From positions 146,534,751-146,598,750 of the forward strand of contig NC_053499.1 of assembly GCF_905171775.1 (NCBI RefSeq): 64,000 nt of DNA, in the 5' to 3' direction. Within the stretch, counting starts at the first letter, position 1, and the number at the start of each line of letters is the position of its first letter. This DNA comes from Rana temporaria. Lineage: Eukaryota > Chordata > Amphibia > Anura > Ranidae. The position numbers were made by a program, and so were the translations under genes. This document shows positions 1-10,690 of this stretch, piece after piece. The notes beneath the pieces are model-generated. The model did no database searches, was not told where the DNA came from, and saw only the letters and a list, made by a program, of their open reading frames with translations.

Positions 1-133
1 ATTCATGGTGGGCACCCAAATGCAGCATGTGCAGGATTAGAATCTTTAGAGCTTTTTTTTTTTTCAGTTTTAGTTACTAATTAAATTTTTACTTAATATT
101 TACTTAGTTCCTATATTTATTTTATTTATTCTA

Positions 134-188
<55 letters not shown>

Positions 189-445
189 CGCGAGTCTTAA
201 AAATAATTGATTTTGAGGGACTTTCGAGATTCACATTCAAATTTTTATGGAACGAATGTCACCGCTTTGAGAAATTTTGTCATTCAGGGCCATACGATAT
301 ATATAACAGATAACCAACTGGATCTCTGAGGTGCTTGCGTCTACCACTTGTTATAATATTTAGCATACATTAAAAAAATATTACCGGTATATATAATTTT
401 TTTTTTTTTACAGTATGCTGAATTTTATAAAAAAAAAAAAAAAGG
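1..445 (+). repeat. Diverged duplicate of the 8.2-8.5 kb segment, with (TA)n
   Basis: From GCAGCATGTGCAGGATTAGA (about position 22) to the CATTCAGGGCCATAC motif (about 278-292), this segment matches 8199-8447 in the same orientation at roughly 85-90% by eye. A (TA)n tract at 135-185 has expanded inside it. The partner copy lies after the SLC7A5 stop. This may be an unnamed dispersed repeat or a local duplication of SLC7A5 3' flank. Confidence 0.6.
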
Positions 446-1393
446 GGGAAACACATATACAGAAAGATGTAGAGAAGTAGGAACCGGGTCATTTGATCCA
501 CCAACCATCACACGGAACACGTGCCTTATAGGAGATCAGCCACAGGAGTCAAGGCTTCATCATATTAGGCTTCTCGTCTGGCTTGTCAAGGCTTGAGGGC
601 TTATGTGCAATTATACCTATAAAAGATTAAGCCAGGCCATTAAATCTCAATAAGTGTTTGGAATTCGCGCTTTTCGCACAGACGATAATATCAGCCCCCG
701 GGTGGCTTTTATCTGCGGTGTGGAGACACGATGAAGCCGGTTTATGCCCGCTCTGCTGCATGGCAATAAAACAGAAATAAGAGCAGATACAGTAAGGCTG
801 GAAGGGAAGGGCCCATTTAAGGAATTTGTCCAGGACTTGGAGATTTAACAGCTATGCAGTACCAATAAAAATGTTTATTTTGTTTATTCCTCCTAAAATA
901 GCGCACTCCTGTTCTGTAGCCTCATAGCTGTATATCTGCAGCATGAGAACATATAAGGCACTGCCGTCTCTGACGGCTAGTCTCAGTTTGGTGATGTCAC
1001 TACTGTGCTGCTCATAATTCTCCTTGCTGGAAAGGAAGCTGCACCTGAGGACCTGCAGTGCAAGGATTTTCCTTCTGCTTAATGAATTCTGTGGATCTGT
1101 GCTTTTTTCACCCCTCCTGCTACTTTTAGGCATTACCTCTCCAGCAGTGGCGGCTGGTGGTAAATGGTAATTTTTTTGGGGGGGGGGGGGCAAACAGTGC
1201 ACCCCCCCCCAGTCTTTCGGGTCACCCGCAGCCCCCCCTCCCCTGCTCAGACCCACTCCATGATTTGCTGGGAGGAGAGGAGAATCCGTGTGACAATAGC
1301 GAATGTTCTTTCGCTATTGTCAAACTGTGTGGGTTCGGGGGACAGTGCTCTGCGCCCCGAGCTCACCATTTTTTGGAGCCTATTAGAGACTCA
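446..1393. other. SLC7A5 intron, little recognised
   Basis: No coding exon was found. A fragment at about 1149-1215, containing GCGGCTGGTG and a G homopolymer, resembles the end of a repeat also seen inverted at 31446-31515. The remainder matches nothing else I noticed. Confidence 0.4.
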
Positions 1394-2084
1394 GGGGTAG
1401 ATCCACATACAATTAGATGGGCGCAGCGTATGTGAGATACGCTACGCCGCTGTAACTTACTTTTGGCAGCTTCGAATCCACAAAGAATTTGCGCTGTAAG
1501 TTACGGCGGCGTAGTGTACCTCTCGCGGCGTAACGGCACCTAATTCAAATCGGCGAGTAGGGGGACGTGTTTCATTTAAATGAAGCGTGTCCCCGCGCCG
1601 AACGAACTGCGCATGCGCCGTCCCTAAATTTACCGCCGTGCATTGCGCTAAATGACGTCGCAAGGACGTAATTTTTTGTGACGTGGACGTAAATTACGTC
1701 CAGCCCGATTCACGGACGACTTACGCAAACAAATATTTTTTTTAAATTATACGCGGGAACGACGGTCATACTTAACATTGAGTACGCCACGAAACAGCAG
1801 CTTTAACTATACGCCGAAAAAAGCCGACTAGAGACGACGTAAAAAAATGCAACGGCCGCTCGTACGTTCGTGGATCGTCGGAAATAGCTAATTTGCATAC
1901 TCGACGCGGAAAACGACAGGAACGCCACCCAGCGGACGCCGAAGAATTGCATCTTAGATCCGAAGGCGTACGAAGACGTACGCCTGTCGGATCTTACCCA
2001 GATGCCGTCGTATCTTGTTTTGAGGATTCAAAACAACGATACGACGCGGGAAATTTAAAAGTACTCTCTCTGTGGATCTGCCCC
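1394..2084 (+). mobile_element. GGGCC-family MITE, copy A
   Basis: A 691-bp non-coding element with inverted ends GGGGTAGATCCACA and TGTGGATCTGCCCC, flanked by TCA at 1391-1393 and 2085-2087. Orientation in this family is set by the conserved GCCACC...CAGCG...TTGCAT block lying near the right end. A perfect GCGCATGCGC is at 1609-1618. Confidence 0.85.
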
Positions 2085-2087
2085 TCA

Positions 2088-3335
2088 GGCTCTAATCACA
2101 TGCTTCAAAAACAAAAAAAAATATTGGAATGCATGCGTCCGGTGCCAGGCATGTAGATTAGGGGGCCGGACCCATGGCTAAGGAGAGCGGCGCCTGTGCC
2201 CGTTTAGCAAGAACCGGCCGAATTTTGATCCATGCATGGGCTTGCTGGTTGTACATAAGTGAATCTATCCATTTACTTGTATACAACCAGACTGTTGGGT
2301 TTTTCCCAAATGATCAGAGCCGCTGGCAACACTGATCATTGCATTCTGGCGGCAGGGAAGGTTTACCACCAGAAGAATACAATAGCTTAGTGTGAGTTAT
2401 TTTTTTCCATCCACACATTTGATGAATCAGTTCATATTTTTTTTTGTTGAACCGTCTAGTTGAATGAAAGAAAATAAATCCTGTATGACCTGCCTAAGTC
2501 ACCTAACACAAAGGAACATTTTCCCACCAGGAATACAGGCAGCAATAGAGACCTATCCCAGGATCAGACCCTTTCCCCTCTTTGTCCACAAAGAAAATAA
2601 TTGGCCGCTGTTCCTCTTTAATAGTGTGCTTTATTTTTTTTTTCTTTGTATAGTTTTTGATCTTTCTGTGTAGCAGATCACACATCCCATTTTTGCATTT
2701 GAAGATACAAGAGCAGAAATGGGTTAGCAGGAAGAAAAACACAAGAAGTCCATTTGAAGTTTTTTTAATAATGGCAGATCACAGAGCTTCCCAGGCTGCA
2801 GGAAAATGGTTTGGAATTTGTTTATCTCCGATGACTATTTAAAGTGTCTCTTTCATTGGCCTGCCGAGTGCAGCAGGTTCACTCGAAGCGGGCCGACGGC
2901 GAGAACTGACCCTTGGTGTTTGAGGTGAGAGAGAATTGCTGGAAATACAAACAACTGCCTCCCCATTCAGGTCCTCCTCTATACTGTGTGATCTCGGCCG
3001 GGGCCGGTGTCAGGGGCCCCTGTTCCTGCAGAGTCAGTGTTTTTGTTGTGGCTTCCTTCAGACCCCGTGGCCCTTTTTTTTATAGTGGTGGAGTTCCCTG
3101 ATCCCACGGCCTCTATTGTCAGGCTTCCTGAGGACGTTCACCTGCTGCGGTGAGGTGTGGTCCACACATGCATGGGGCCCGGAGATCTGGAGGAGAAGCT
3201 GCAGTTTAATCTCTGAACAAGGCCTGAGGAGATAGGCGGGGATCTGCAGGCTGACACATAGGAAGAGAATGTGTATAGGAGAGAAATGAATGTGTGCACC
3301 CCATACACAGCACACTCTGCGACAGCGCCATCATC
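2088..3335. other. SLC7A5 intron without recognised feature
   Basis: No exon, transposon ends or tandem repeats were recognised in this 1.2 kb. Confidence 0.4.
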
Positions 3336-4625
3336 AGAGGGTGACATCATCGCTCTCTAGATATGAGATATATCAGGCATATGCAATTAGCGGACCTCCA
3401 GCAGAACTACAAGTCCCATGAGGCATAGCAAGACTCTGACAGCCACAAGCATGACACCCAGAGGCATGATGGGACTTGTAGTTTTGCAACAGCTGGAGGT
3501 CCGCTAATTGCATATCCCTGAGATATATTATACAGGAGTGACCTCACCGCTTTCCAAATATAAGATATATTCTACATATTGACATCACCGCTCTGCAGAT
3601 ATAAGATATATTGTGCAGGAGTGACATCACCACTCTCCAGATATAAAATATATTATACAGGAGTGACATCACCGCTCTCCAGATATGAGATATATTATAC
3701 AGGAGTGACATCACCGCTCTCCAGATAAGATATATTATACAGGTGTGACATTACTGCTCTCCAGATATAAGATATATTAAACAGGAGTGACATCACCGCT
3801 CTCCAGATATAAGATATATTATACAGGAGTGACATCACCACTCTCCAGATATAAGATATATTATACAGGAGTGACATCACCGCTCTCCAGATATAAGATG
3901 TATTATACAGGAGTGACATCACCGCTCTCCAGATAAGATATATTATACAGGTGTGACATTACTGCTCTCCAGATATAAGATATATTAAACAGGAGTGACA
4001 TCACCGCTCTCCAGATATAAGATGTATTATACAGGAGTGACATCACCGCTCTCCAGATATGAGATGTATCATACAGCAGTGACATCACCGCTCTCCAGAT
4101 ATGAGATGTATTATACAGGAGTGACATCACCGCTCTCCAGATATAAGATATATTATACAGGAATGACATCACCGCTCTCCAGATATAAGATATATTATGC
4201 AGGAGTGACATCACCGCTCTCCAGATATAAGATCTATTATACAGGAGTGACATCACCGCTCTCCAGATATAAGATATATTATACAGGAGTGACATCACCG
4301 CTCTCCAGATATAAGTTTTATTATACAGGAGTGACATCACCGCTCTCCAGATATAAGATATTATACAGGAGTGACATCACCGCTCTCCAGATATAAGATA
4401 TATTATAGAGGAGTGACATCACCGCTCTCCAGATATAAGATATATTATAGAGGAGTGACATCACCGCTCTCCAGATATAAGATATATTATACAGGAGTGA
4501 CATCACCGCTCTCCAGATATAAGATATATTATACAGGAGTGACATCACCGCTCTCCAGATATAAGATATTATACAGGAGTGACATCACCGCTCTCCAGAT
4601 ATAAGATATTATACAGAGTGACTTC
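3336..4625. repeat. 42-bp minisatellite ending at the SLC7A5 acceptor
   Basis: About 27 copies of a 42-bp unit containing GAGTGACATCACCGCTCTCC then AGATATAAGATATATTATAC. Some units are shortened to 39 bp or less, and the array is broken by a 147-bp hAT-like insert near its left end. Because 42 is divisible by 3, long false open frames appear on both strands. Each unit holds CTCTCCAG, a pyrimidine run ending in AG, so it mimics a 3' splice site. Confidence 0.95.
3374..3520. mobile_element. hAT-like MITE with 8-bp target duplication
   Basis: A near-palindromic 147-bp element with ends CAGGCATATGCAATTAGCGG and CCGCTAATTGCATATCCCTG. It is flanked by AGATATAT at 3366-3373 and 3521-3528. The target lies inside a minisatellite unit, so it inserted after the array had formed. 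Confidence 0.9.
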
Positions 4626-4654
4626 ACCGTTGTATCGTTTCTGCTCTCTTGCAG

Positions 4655-4832
4655 GTTAATGTGTCTCTCCCGATCTTCTTCATCTTGGCCTGTGTATTCC
4701 TGATCGTTGTGTCATTCTATATGACGCCGGTGGAATGTGGGATCGGCTTCATCATCATCTTATCGGGGGTCCCTGTGTACTATTTTGGAGTCTGGTGGCA
4801 GGATAAGCCGGCGTGGATCCAGCAGGGTATAT
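4655..4832 (+). CDS. SLC7A5: SLC7A5 (LAT1) penultimate coding exon
   Basis: This exon encodes 59 complete residues plus the first base of the next codon. It starts VNVSLPIFFILACVFLIVVS and contains PVECGIGF, LSGVPVYYFGVWW and DKPAWIQQGI. These match the last two membrane helices of the large neutral amino-acid transporter LAT1, including its CGIGF and FGVWW signatures. LAT1 is the Na+-independent exchanger of leucine, phenylalanine and similar amino acids. It pairs with SLC3A2 (4F2hc) at the plasma membrane. The acceptor is a pyrimidine run ending TTGCAG at 4649-4654; the donor is GTAAGT at 4833-4838. The exon starts in phase 0 and ends after one codon base, which joins the 7416 exon in frame. 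SLC7A8 (LAT2) is less likely because the residues and the following C-terminus fit LAT1. Earlier exons are not in the window. A 42-bp minisatellite ends about 25 bp upstream of the exon. Confidence 0.95.
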
Positions 4833-6361
4833 GTAAGTATCTCTTGGGGTGATGGGATCAGTAGTCCTGATAATGATAATATTACCTATTTAGACATCAA
4901 GTGTATCAAATGCTCTTTTCAGCTCTCTGTGGTAACGTTTATATAGTCGTGCAGCCTGTGTTGTACTGCATTATCTCGGCTTATGTGGTGCATAGAAACA
5001 AATGAAAATGTATTTATTTGTATTTATGTTTCTTTTTTATAACAAGGTGAACAGTGCATTGCGTTGTAAGAACACAAGCACCGCCCCTCGCCGCTGTTAC
5101 ATAGCGGACACCAGCCAACATGTGAAAAGGGGCCATTTATTTAGCATGCAGGCTGATGTGAATGAGCCCCAACCAAAACGTCTCTCATTAGTATGAGGGG
5201 TGAGGGAGGAACCAAGGAGCACAAAACATAAGCAATTTAATCTTCAGCCTTAATGGCAGCATTTCAGATTTACCAGATGTATTTTTACTGCAGCATTTCA
5301 TATAAACTTATTCCTGAGATTACTTGACAAGTACATACAGCAACATAAATAGCAATAAAAAAAAACAAAACAAACTATAATAAAACAGAGAGCATGCCCA
5401 TGCCAGCCCCAAGGGAGTTCACCGCCTGAGTGTCTGTCTCTGCGGTTATCGGGGGCGTTCGGAGCCTTTGCTGTATACCCGCTGCCACAATGAATAGAAT
5501 CATTTACAGCACGAGGTACAAGTGTGATGGGAGTTGGAGGTGAAGTGTTGCCTCGTCACCCCTTGTTTTAACCCTCTAAATGCTACACTACCACCGCAAT
5601 GCGGCGCAGCCTTGTTCACTTGAATGGGTTTCATTCGGTGGGCCGCAGTGTCCGCTGAATGTAACAGGGGGTACAATTCCTGCCACAAAGTAAAGCCTTG
5701 CAGCTGCAGCATGTGCACACCCCCAGCTGCTGCCGCTGCAGCTTAACGGGATTGTAAAGGCAGAAGGTTGTGTGCAGAACCTTTGTGCAGCAGCCCCACC
5801 CCAATATTAACCTGAGCCCATCTTTATCCAGTGAGGTTGCAGGAGTGCGCGGCACTATTGGCCCCTGCTGCTGTTAATTTAAAATCATTCCTCCAATCAG
5901 GAGAGAGAGGGGTGGTGCCAGGTCCCAGCTCCGCGTCTGAATGGACACAGGGAGCTGTGACTCATCGAGGGTGCCCTCATAGCAAGCTGCTTTCTGTGGG
6001 GGCACTAAACAGGAGGGAGGGGCCAGGAGCACCAAAGAGGGACCAGAGAAGAGGAGGATTCAGGCTGCTCTGTGCAAAACCAACTGCACAGAGCAGGTAA
6101 GTATAACATGTTTGTAAAGTCTTGTGTTTTTTTTGTGTTTGTTTTTTCACTGCGAATTGGATGAGGGTTTCCCCGCATCATTTCACATGACAGGAGATTG
6201 TGACAGGCTCACATATGTCCGTGGCGGCTGTGGAGCATCTTGCACAGGAACTCTGTGCATCTTTGGTTCAGTTTCAGGGACAAATTCAGGCAAAAAATCC
6301 ACCCTGATTCGTCTCTGAAATGGAGAACAGGGACGCATTTGTCGGAGGTGTGAACCCAGCC
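4833..6361 (+). other. SLC7A5 last intron, left part
   Basis: Intron sequence. A stretch near 6080-6125 (AGGTAAGTATAACATGTTTG) is the reverse complement of motifs at 38.66 and 58.66 kb, so it is part of a dispersed repeat. Otherwise nothing is recognised. Confidence 0.4.
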
Positions 6362-6365
6362 TTAA

Positions 6366-6876
6366 CGTGGAGGTTCACCCTATAAAGAATTTCTAACACT
6401 AGATCCAGCCCAGTTCTGCATATAAAATGACACTGACCTTTCCCCCCCCCCCCCCCCCCCCCCCCCCCGTAGATAGCGTTTAGCCGTGGAATTCATTGCG
6501 GCTTCCGGGTATGGAATCCCGCGGGAGTGGGCGTTCCTATTGACATGCCAATTGATTGACATGCTAAACGACGGCGCACACAGCGCGTCACAACTTCCCG
6601 AAGGAAGCTCGGGTCGGCTCTATTCGGCGCCTGCGCACCGGCGCCGAATAGAGCCGACCCGAGCTTCTTTCGGGAAGTCGTGACGCGCTGTGTGCGCCGT
6701 CGTTTAGCATGTCAATCAATTGGCATGTCAATAGGAACGCCCACTCCCGCTGGATTCCCTACCCGGAAGCCGCGATGAATTCCACGGCTAAACGCTATCT
6801 TTAGGTCAGTGTTATTTTATATGCAGAACTGGGCTGGATCTAGTGTTAGAAATTTTTTATAGGGTGAACCTCCACT
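6366..6876. mobile_element. TTAA-target MITE forming a 511-bp palindrome
   Basis: The two halves are nearly perfect reverse complements around 6628. The ends are CGTGGAGGTTCACCCTATAA and TTATAGGGTGAACCTCCACT, with TTAA at 6362-6365 and 6877-6880. The left arm carries a run of 27 C at 6442-6468 that is absent from the right arm. TTAA targets are typical of piggyBac and Kolobok elements. Related to the 42998-43337 copy. Confidence 0.88.
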
Positions 6877-7054
6877 TTAAGGAGGAGCAGTTAGAGGGCA
6901 GTAAGAATGCGGCTCAGCCATGTGTTTTTTCCACGCCCCCCCCCCCCCAACTGGAAGAATAAATGACCCCTTTACAGTGTCTTTAGAAAGCAGACACAGC
7001 CTGCGTAGAAAAGCCTACCCTATGCCAGCATGCTGCAGAGAAGGACAATTCTTC

Positions 7055-7195
7055 TCTTATTATATAGGATTTATATAGCCCCAACGGTTTATGCAGCACT
7101 TTACATTCTAAAGGGAGATAGTACAGTTGCAATACAATAAAATGCAAGCGGGTTAAGAGGGCCCTGTTTAGAAGAGCTTACAATCTATTGCTCTC
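7055..7195 (-). repeat. L2/CR1-like 3' tail, reverse orientation
   Basis: Reads ATTATATAGGATTTATATAG, then a motif like GCAGCACTTTACATTC. This is the reverse complement of the common frog LINE tail (GTAAAGCGCTGCG...TATATAAATCCT) seen forward at 55.34 kb. It lies in the last SLC7A5 intron. Confidence 0.6.
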
Positions 7196-7415
7196 TGCAG
7201 AGGTCCAATATGCTCCCTGCTGAATTAGACCTCAGTAATAATGGGGAGTTGGATTCCTAGATTCACCTTTCATATTTTGTGTCCCCTCCAGTTACTAGTG
7301 GCCCTATGGAGCTATTTTGTAGTTCAGCAGTAGAGCGTCCCGGATACACGGGTCTCCTATTGCTTTGCCCCCTCCACAGGCCTTGATTAATCTCGTGTCA
7401 TCCTTTCCTCCATAG

Positions 7416-7471
7416 ATTCCAGCACTGTTGCATTTCAGAAGGTATTGGCGGTCGTACCTCAGGAGTCCTAA
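7416..7471 (+). CDS. SLC7A5: SLC7A5 (LAT1) last coding exon and stop
   Basis: The acceptor CATAG ends at 7415. The first two bases complete a Tyr codon begun in the 4655 exon. The exon then reads SSTVAFQKVLAVVPQES and stops at TAA, 7469-7471. This is the short cytoplasmic tail of LAT1; the mammalian protein ends in a very similar way (VVPQET), which settles the identity against other SLC7 light chains. The exon is far too short to be found as an open reading frame; it was located by carrying the codon phase across the 2,583-bp intron. The residue after the QGI motif is Tyr here, where I recall Phe in mammals. Sequence from 7472 onward is 3' UTR. Confidence 0.92.
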
Positions 7472-8090
7472 GCTGCGGCCCGCGCCCTGTCTCCACCAAC
7501 ACGCACAAGAAGAACGGTATTTTGTAACGCAATCGAGAATTTTCACACAAATTCTTTTTCATTCTTAACTCCCACCCGAGAGGGCACATTTTTCACATGC
7601 AGTGGTCCAAACACGGACCGTTCCACCACGTGGCCTGTGCGGGCAAGTTCTTCATTTGACCAACAAGTGACTCCAGCACCCAGCCCCTGACCGCACCATG
7701 GCCGGGTGGCGAGGTGCGTTTTTTGTATCTCCGACGTTTTTTCTCTTGTTACTCAGAATCCAGTTACCTCATTTGGAAAAAAATAAGGCTACAGAGAAAA
7801 AACACAGCTTTTTCCCCGGACGGCGCCTGAGACGCAGACCGACCAATCCCATCACGGCTACTGCAGGAACAGTCTATGAAAAAAAAAAAAAACACTGGAC
7901 GCCGCGACCACATATCCCGAGACTGGATACTTCTGATGCCCCCCCTTGTCCTCTCTAATGATATCAAGGAAAGATTTTGCTCCTTTTTTTTTTGGTAAAA
8001 CCTTTTCTATTTTTGTTCCATGAAGAAGAAAAACAAACAATCTCAATTTAACTCTATAGCACTTAAAATAAAACTACTGACAGTTCATTC
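7472..8090 (+). other. SLC7A5: SLC7A5 3' UTR, proximal part
   Basis: This is non-coding sequence directly after the SLC7A5 stop. The first candidate poly(A) signal is AATAAA at 8067-8072, followed by a T/G-rich stretch near 8110-8130. No transposon ends are visible here, unlike most of the window, which suits a retained transcript end. The real end is uncertain: a second AATAAA at 14660-14665 has a better GT-rich downstream element and also lies in a transposon-poor stretch. Confidence 0.55.
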
Positions 8091-8194
8091 CCGCAGAACT
8101 CCGAGAAATGTTACTTTGTTATTTTTGTATTCACTACCGATCGATCGTCAATAACCGATATCCTCTATAGAGATTCCGGGACTGCAGGCTGTTC

Positions 8195-8443
8195 TGTATG
8201 CAGCATGTGCAGGATTAGAATGTTTAGAACTTTTTTTTTTTTAATGCCGTTTTATGTTTTAGTTACTAATTTAATTTTTACTTAATATTTACTTTAGTTC
8301 CTATAGTTATCTTATTTATTCTAGTATATATATGTGTGAGCAGTCTTAAGAAGAAAAGATTTTGAGGGACTGTCGAGATTCACATTCAAAGTTTTATGGA
8401 GCCAATGTCACCGCTTTCAGAAATGTTGTCATTCAGGGCCATA

Positions 8444-8479
<36 letters not shown>

Positions 8480-8480
8480 C
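8195..8480 (+). repeat. Second copy of the window-start segment
   Basis: Matches positions 22-320 in the same orientation, including GAGGGACTGTCGAGATTCAC and CATTCAGGGCCATAC, and ends in its own (AT)n tract at about 8447-8477. It lies beyond the first candidate SLC7A5 poly(A) signal and before the distal one. Confidence 0.65.
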
Positions 8481-8628
8481 CAATTGTGCTCATTTAAAGT
8501 AAAAATAAACCTCTTGCTGACCATGTAACGCATATGTACGGTGACAGGGAGGGTGGCACATATGGGTCAGCAGCAGACAGCTCCTGATCCCAGTTTATCA
8601 TTGGGAGCTGGCGAAACGGGCTCCCGAC

Positions 8629-8923
8629 CAGGGGCGGACTGACCATTGGGACTCTCGGGCACTGCCCGAGGGCCCCATGCCACTAGGGGGCCCCATCAGG
8701 GTTGCCAGGCTCAATAAAACCAGGGACAGTATGTAAAAATCTGTGGTTTTTTTTACATCTGTCCCTGATATGTCCGAAACCGACATGCTTTTGATGTGGA
8801 AATCCTGAGATTTTAGCTGCCCTGCCTCTGCACTGCCTCCTGGCGTGGTGGCCACCTGTAAGCCCGGGGGCCCCATAATCTTCTATTGCCCGGGGGCCCC
8901 ATGAGTTGTAAGTCCACCCCCTG
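8629..8923 (+). mobile_element. hAT-like MITE, CAGGGGCGGACTGAC family, copy 1
   Basis: A 295-bp element with ends CAGGGGCGGACTGAC and GTCCACCCCCTG, flanked by CTCCCGAC at 8621-8628 and 8924-8931. It is almost identical to 20205-20498, so both are young or have a common recent source. Confidence 0.93.
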
Positions 8924-8931
8924 CTCCCGAC

Positions 8932-9987
8932 CACCACACATGTTCAGGAAGTCCATTCCACTTTCTGGCAATAATGTATAACTAAAGGCAAATTTTTTAT
9001 TTTATTTCTTTGAATTTTGGTTCTGCCCCCAGTCACCTTTTTATTGCTGTCTGTGTTCACAGAAAGGTAAAATTTGAAATAAATTTCAAATTTTGGGTTG
9101 TCACCGAAACAGGAAGAGTGTGAGTACCTCGTTCTGATTTCCTCTCACTTCCTGTTTTGGCTGTAAGATGGGGGAAGGTAAGGGAAAGATCTCAATGGGA
9201 CACAGATGGCAAAAAAAAAAAACCTGACGGGGGTTATAACTCTCCCCTACTCCATCCAAAATGAAAACGCCTTTAGTTCTACATCAAGTAAAAGGCTTAA
9301 TAAGACTGCTATATAGTGCTGATGAGAAAATGTATTTAGCAGTTTATATTTACTAAAATAATTGTATTCCTATGTTCTGTGGGAGACCAGATATAGTGAA
9401 CACAGGGTCTGGGGTTCAGTAACACTATAAACATATATGTGCTCTTGGAAGTATTCAGCAGAAATACATTTATACTGTATTTGTGCATACATTGCTATGT
9501 CCATACAAGCGTTCCATAGACCCCTATGGAAGTGAGCAAAACTGGATATGGAGTACTGCGGATACCTCAAGAGTCTGTACATTTCACTGGTTTCCTTGAC
9601 CATTGAGAAAGATGGAATTACCCTTGAAGCGTCACACAACCGGCCCCCTGGACCTGGCTGGGCATTATGCGAAATGTAGTTTAAGAGCAGTACAACCACC
9701 AATGGAGTTAGCGTCAGGATTTGTGTTTTTTAGCCCAGTGCACTGCAGTGTTTTTTTTTTTTATACAGCATTTTGACAGCGGGGGTGGGGAGCATTTTGC
9801 TTTTTTTTATGCTGATCACATGGCATTGCAGTTTTTAAATCTGTTTCATTGTTTACTAAACCGGGGCAACCCAACTAGAATTGTTACTTTTTTTAATGTT
9901 TACTTTTTTTTTTTTTTTAGAAATGTTACTTTTTATTTGTTACTTTGTGTTTCATAACTGTTCTTGTAGTTTTTTTTTTTTTTTTCA
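8932..9987. repeat. Dispersed repeat remnants
   Basis: About 8985-9300 resembles segments near 23.17, 25.57 and 28.43 kb (AGGCAAATTTTT..., then a CTCCCCTACTCCATCC-type motif on the opposite arm). The family is not named. The remaining sequence shows nothing recognised. Confidence 0.4.
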
Positions 9988-9991
9988 TTAA

Positions 9992-10400
9992 AGCTGAACT
10001 CCAGGCAAAGCCACGTTTATAACCTACAGATGGGAACTCTGGCCTGCCATAGAATTCTCTTTTGCCAGTATTGTGATCCCGGTAGCTAGGGGGCCTAGAC
10101 CTCCATTGCGGTCAGAGACACGCCCCCCTCCTTCATATCCCGGGCTTGTTGATTGGACAATGTAGTAGCGCTAGCAGCAGCATGGTTATGACTCCGCCCT
10201 CTCCTCGCGCTGCTTTAATGCCTAGTTGGCCCCATAGCTCTGCCCTTCCCTCTCTTAGTCTGAGTGCTGCTGTACAGGGCATTGCAGGAAGCTGATGCCA
10301 AGAAAGAATCAGGTACTTGCACTAGCTGCATTCACATTAGTGGTTACGTTTCTGCATTATTTGGAGTTTTTTTTGCTAGTGTCTGCCTGGAATTCGGCTT
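9992..10400. mobile_element. TTAA-target MITE, AGCTGAACTCCAGGCA ends
   Basis: The left end AGCTGAACTCCAGGCA follows TTAA at 9988-9991. The right end TGCCTGGAATTCGGCTTTAC is the matching inverted sequence. The right target copy appears mutated (TTAC). Confidence 0.65.
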
Positions 10401-10690
10401 TACCTGTGTTCATCTCTGATTATGTACAACGCCTGTTACCTTGACACACTCCATTTAAAATGTGTTACTGTCTGAAATGATGAATCATTCAAGCAGCTTA
10501 TTTTCTAATGTAAAGACTCCAAAACTGGTCACTTACATTACACTAATACTGTAATATGGAGCATTGTCATCCTGGGAGGGTGTTTTAGGACTACAGAACA
10601 CCTCCACTTATCTCCATAGCAGGGGTGGGGGATCTGTAGTTAATAGAGGTGAATTGGGTAGTGCTGGGTTTCCATATACTTTATAAGTCC

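Noticed and set aside
3695..4604. Long open frames on both strands with repeating SLLYNISYIWRAVM or TSPLSRYK peptides
   Set aside because: They are the 42-bp minisatellite read in frame; the unit length is divisible by three and no start, stop or splice logic supports a gene.
1..4654. Search for an earlier SLC7A5 exon (expected to end near the RKPELERPIK motif)
   Set aside because: No matching codons with splice sites were found, so earlier exons are taken to lie left of the window.
9370..9702. 110-codon minus-strand frame
   Set aside because: No recognisable domain, and it lies among dispersed repeats with no splice or promoter signals.
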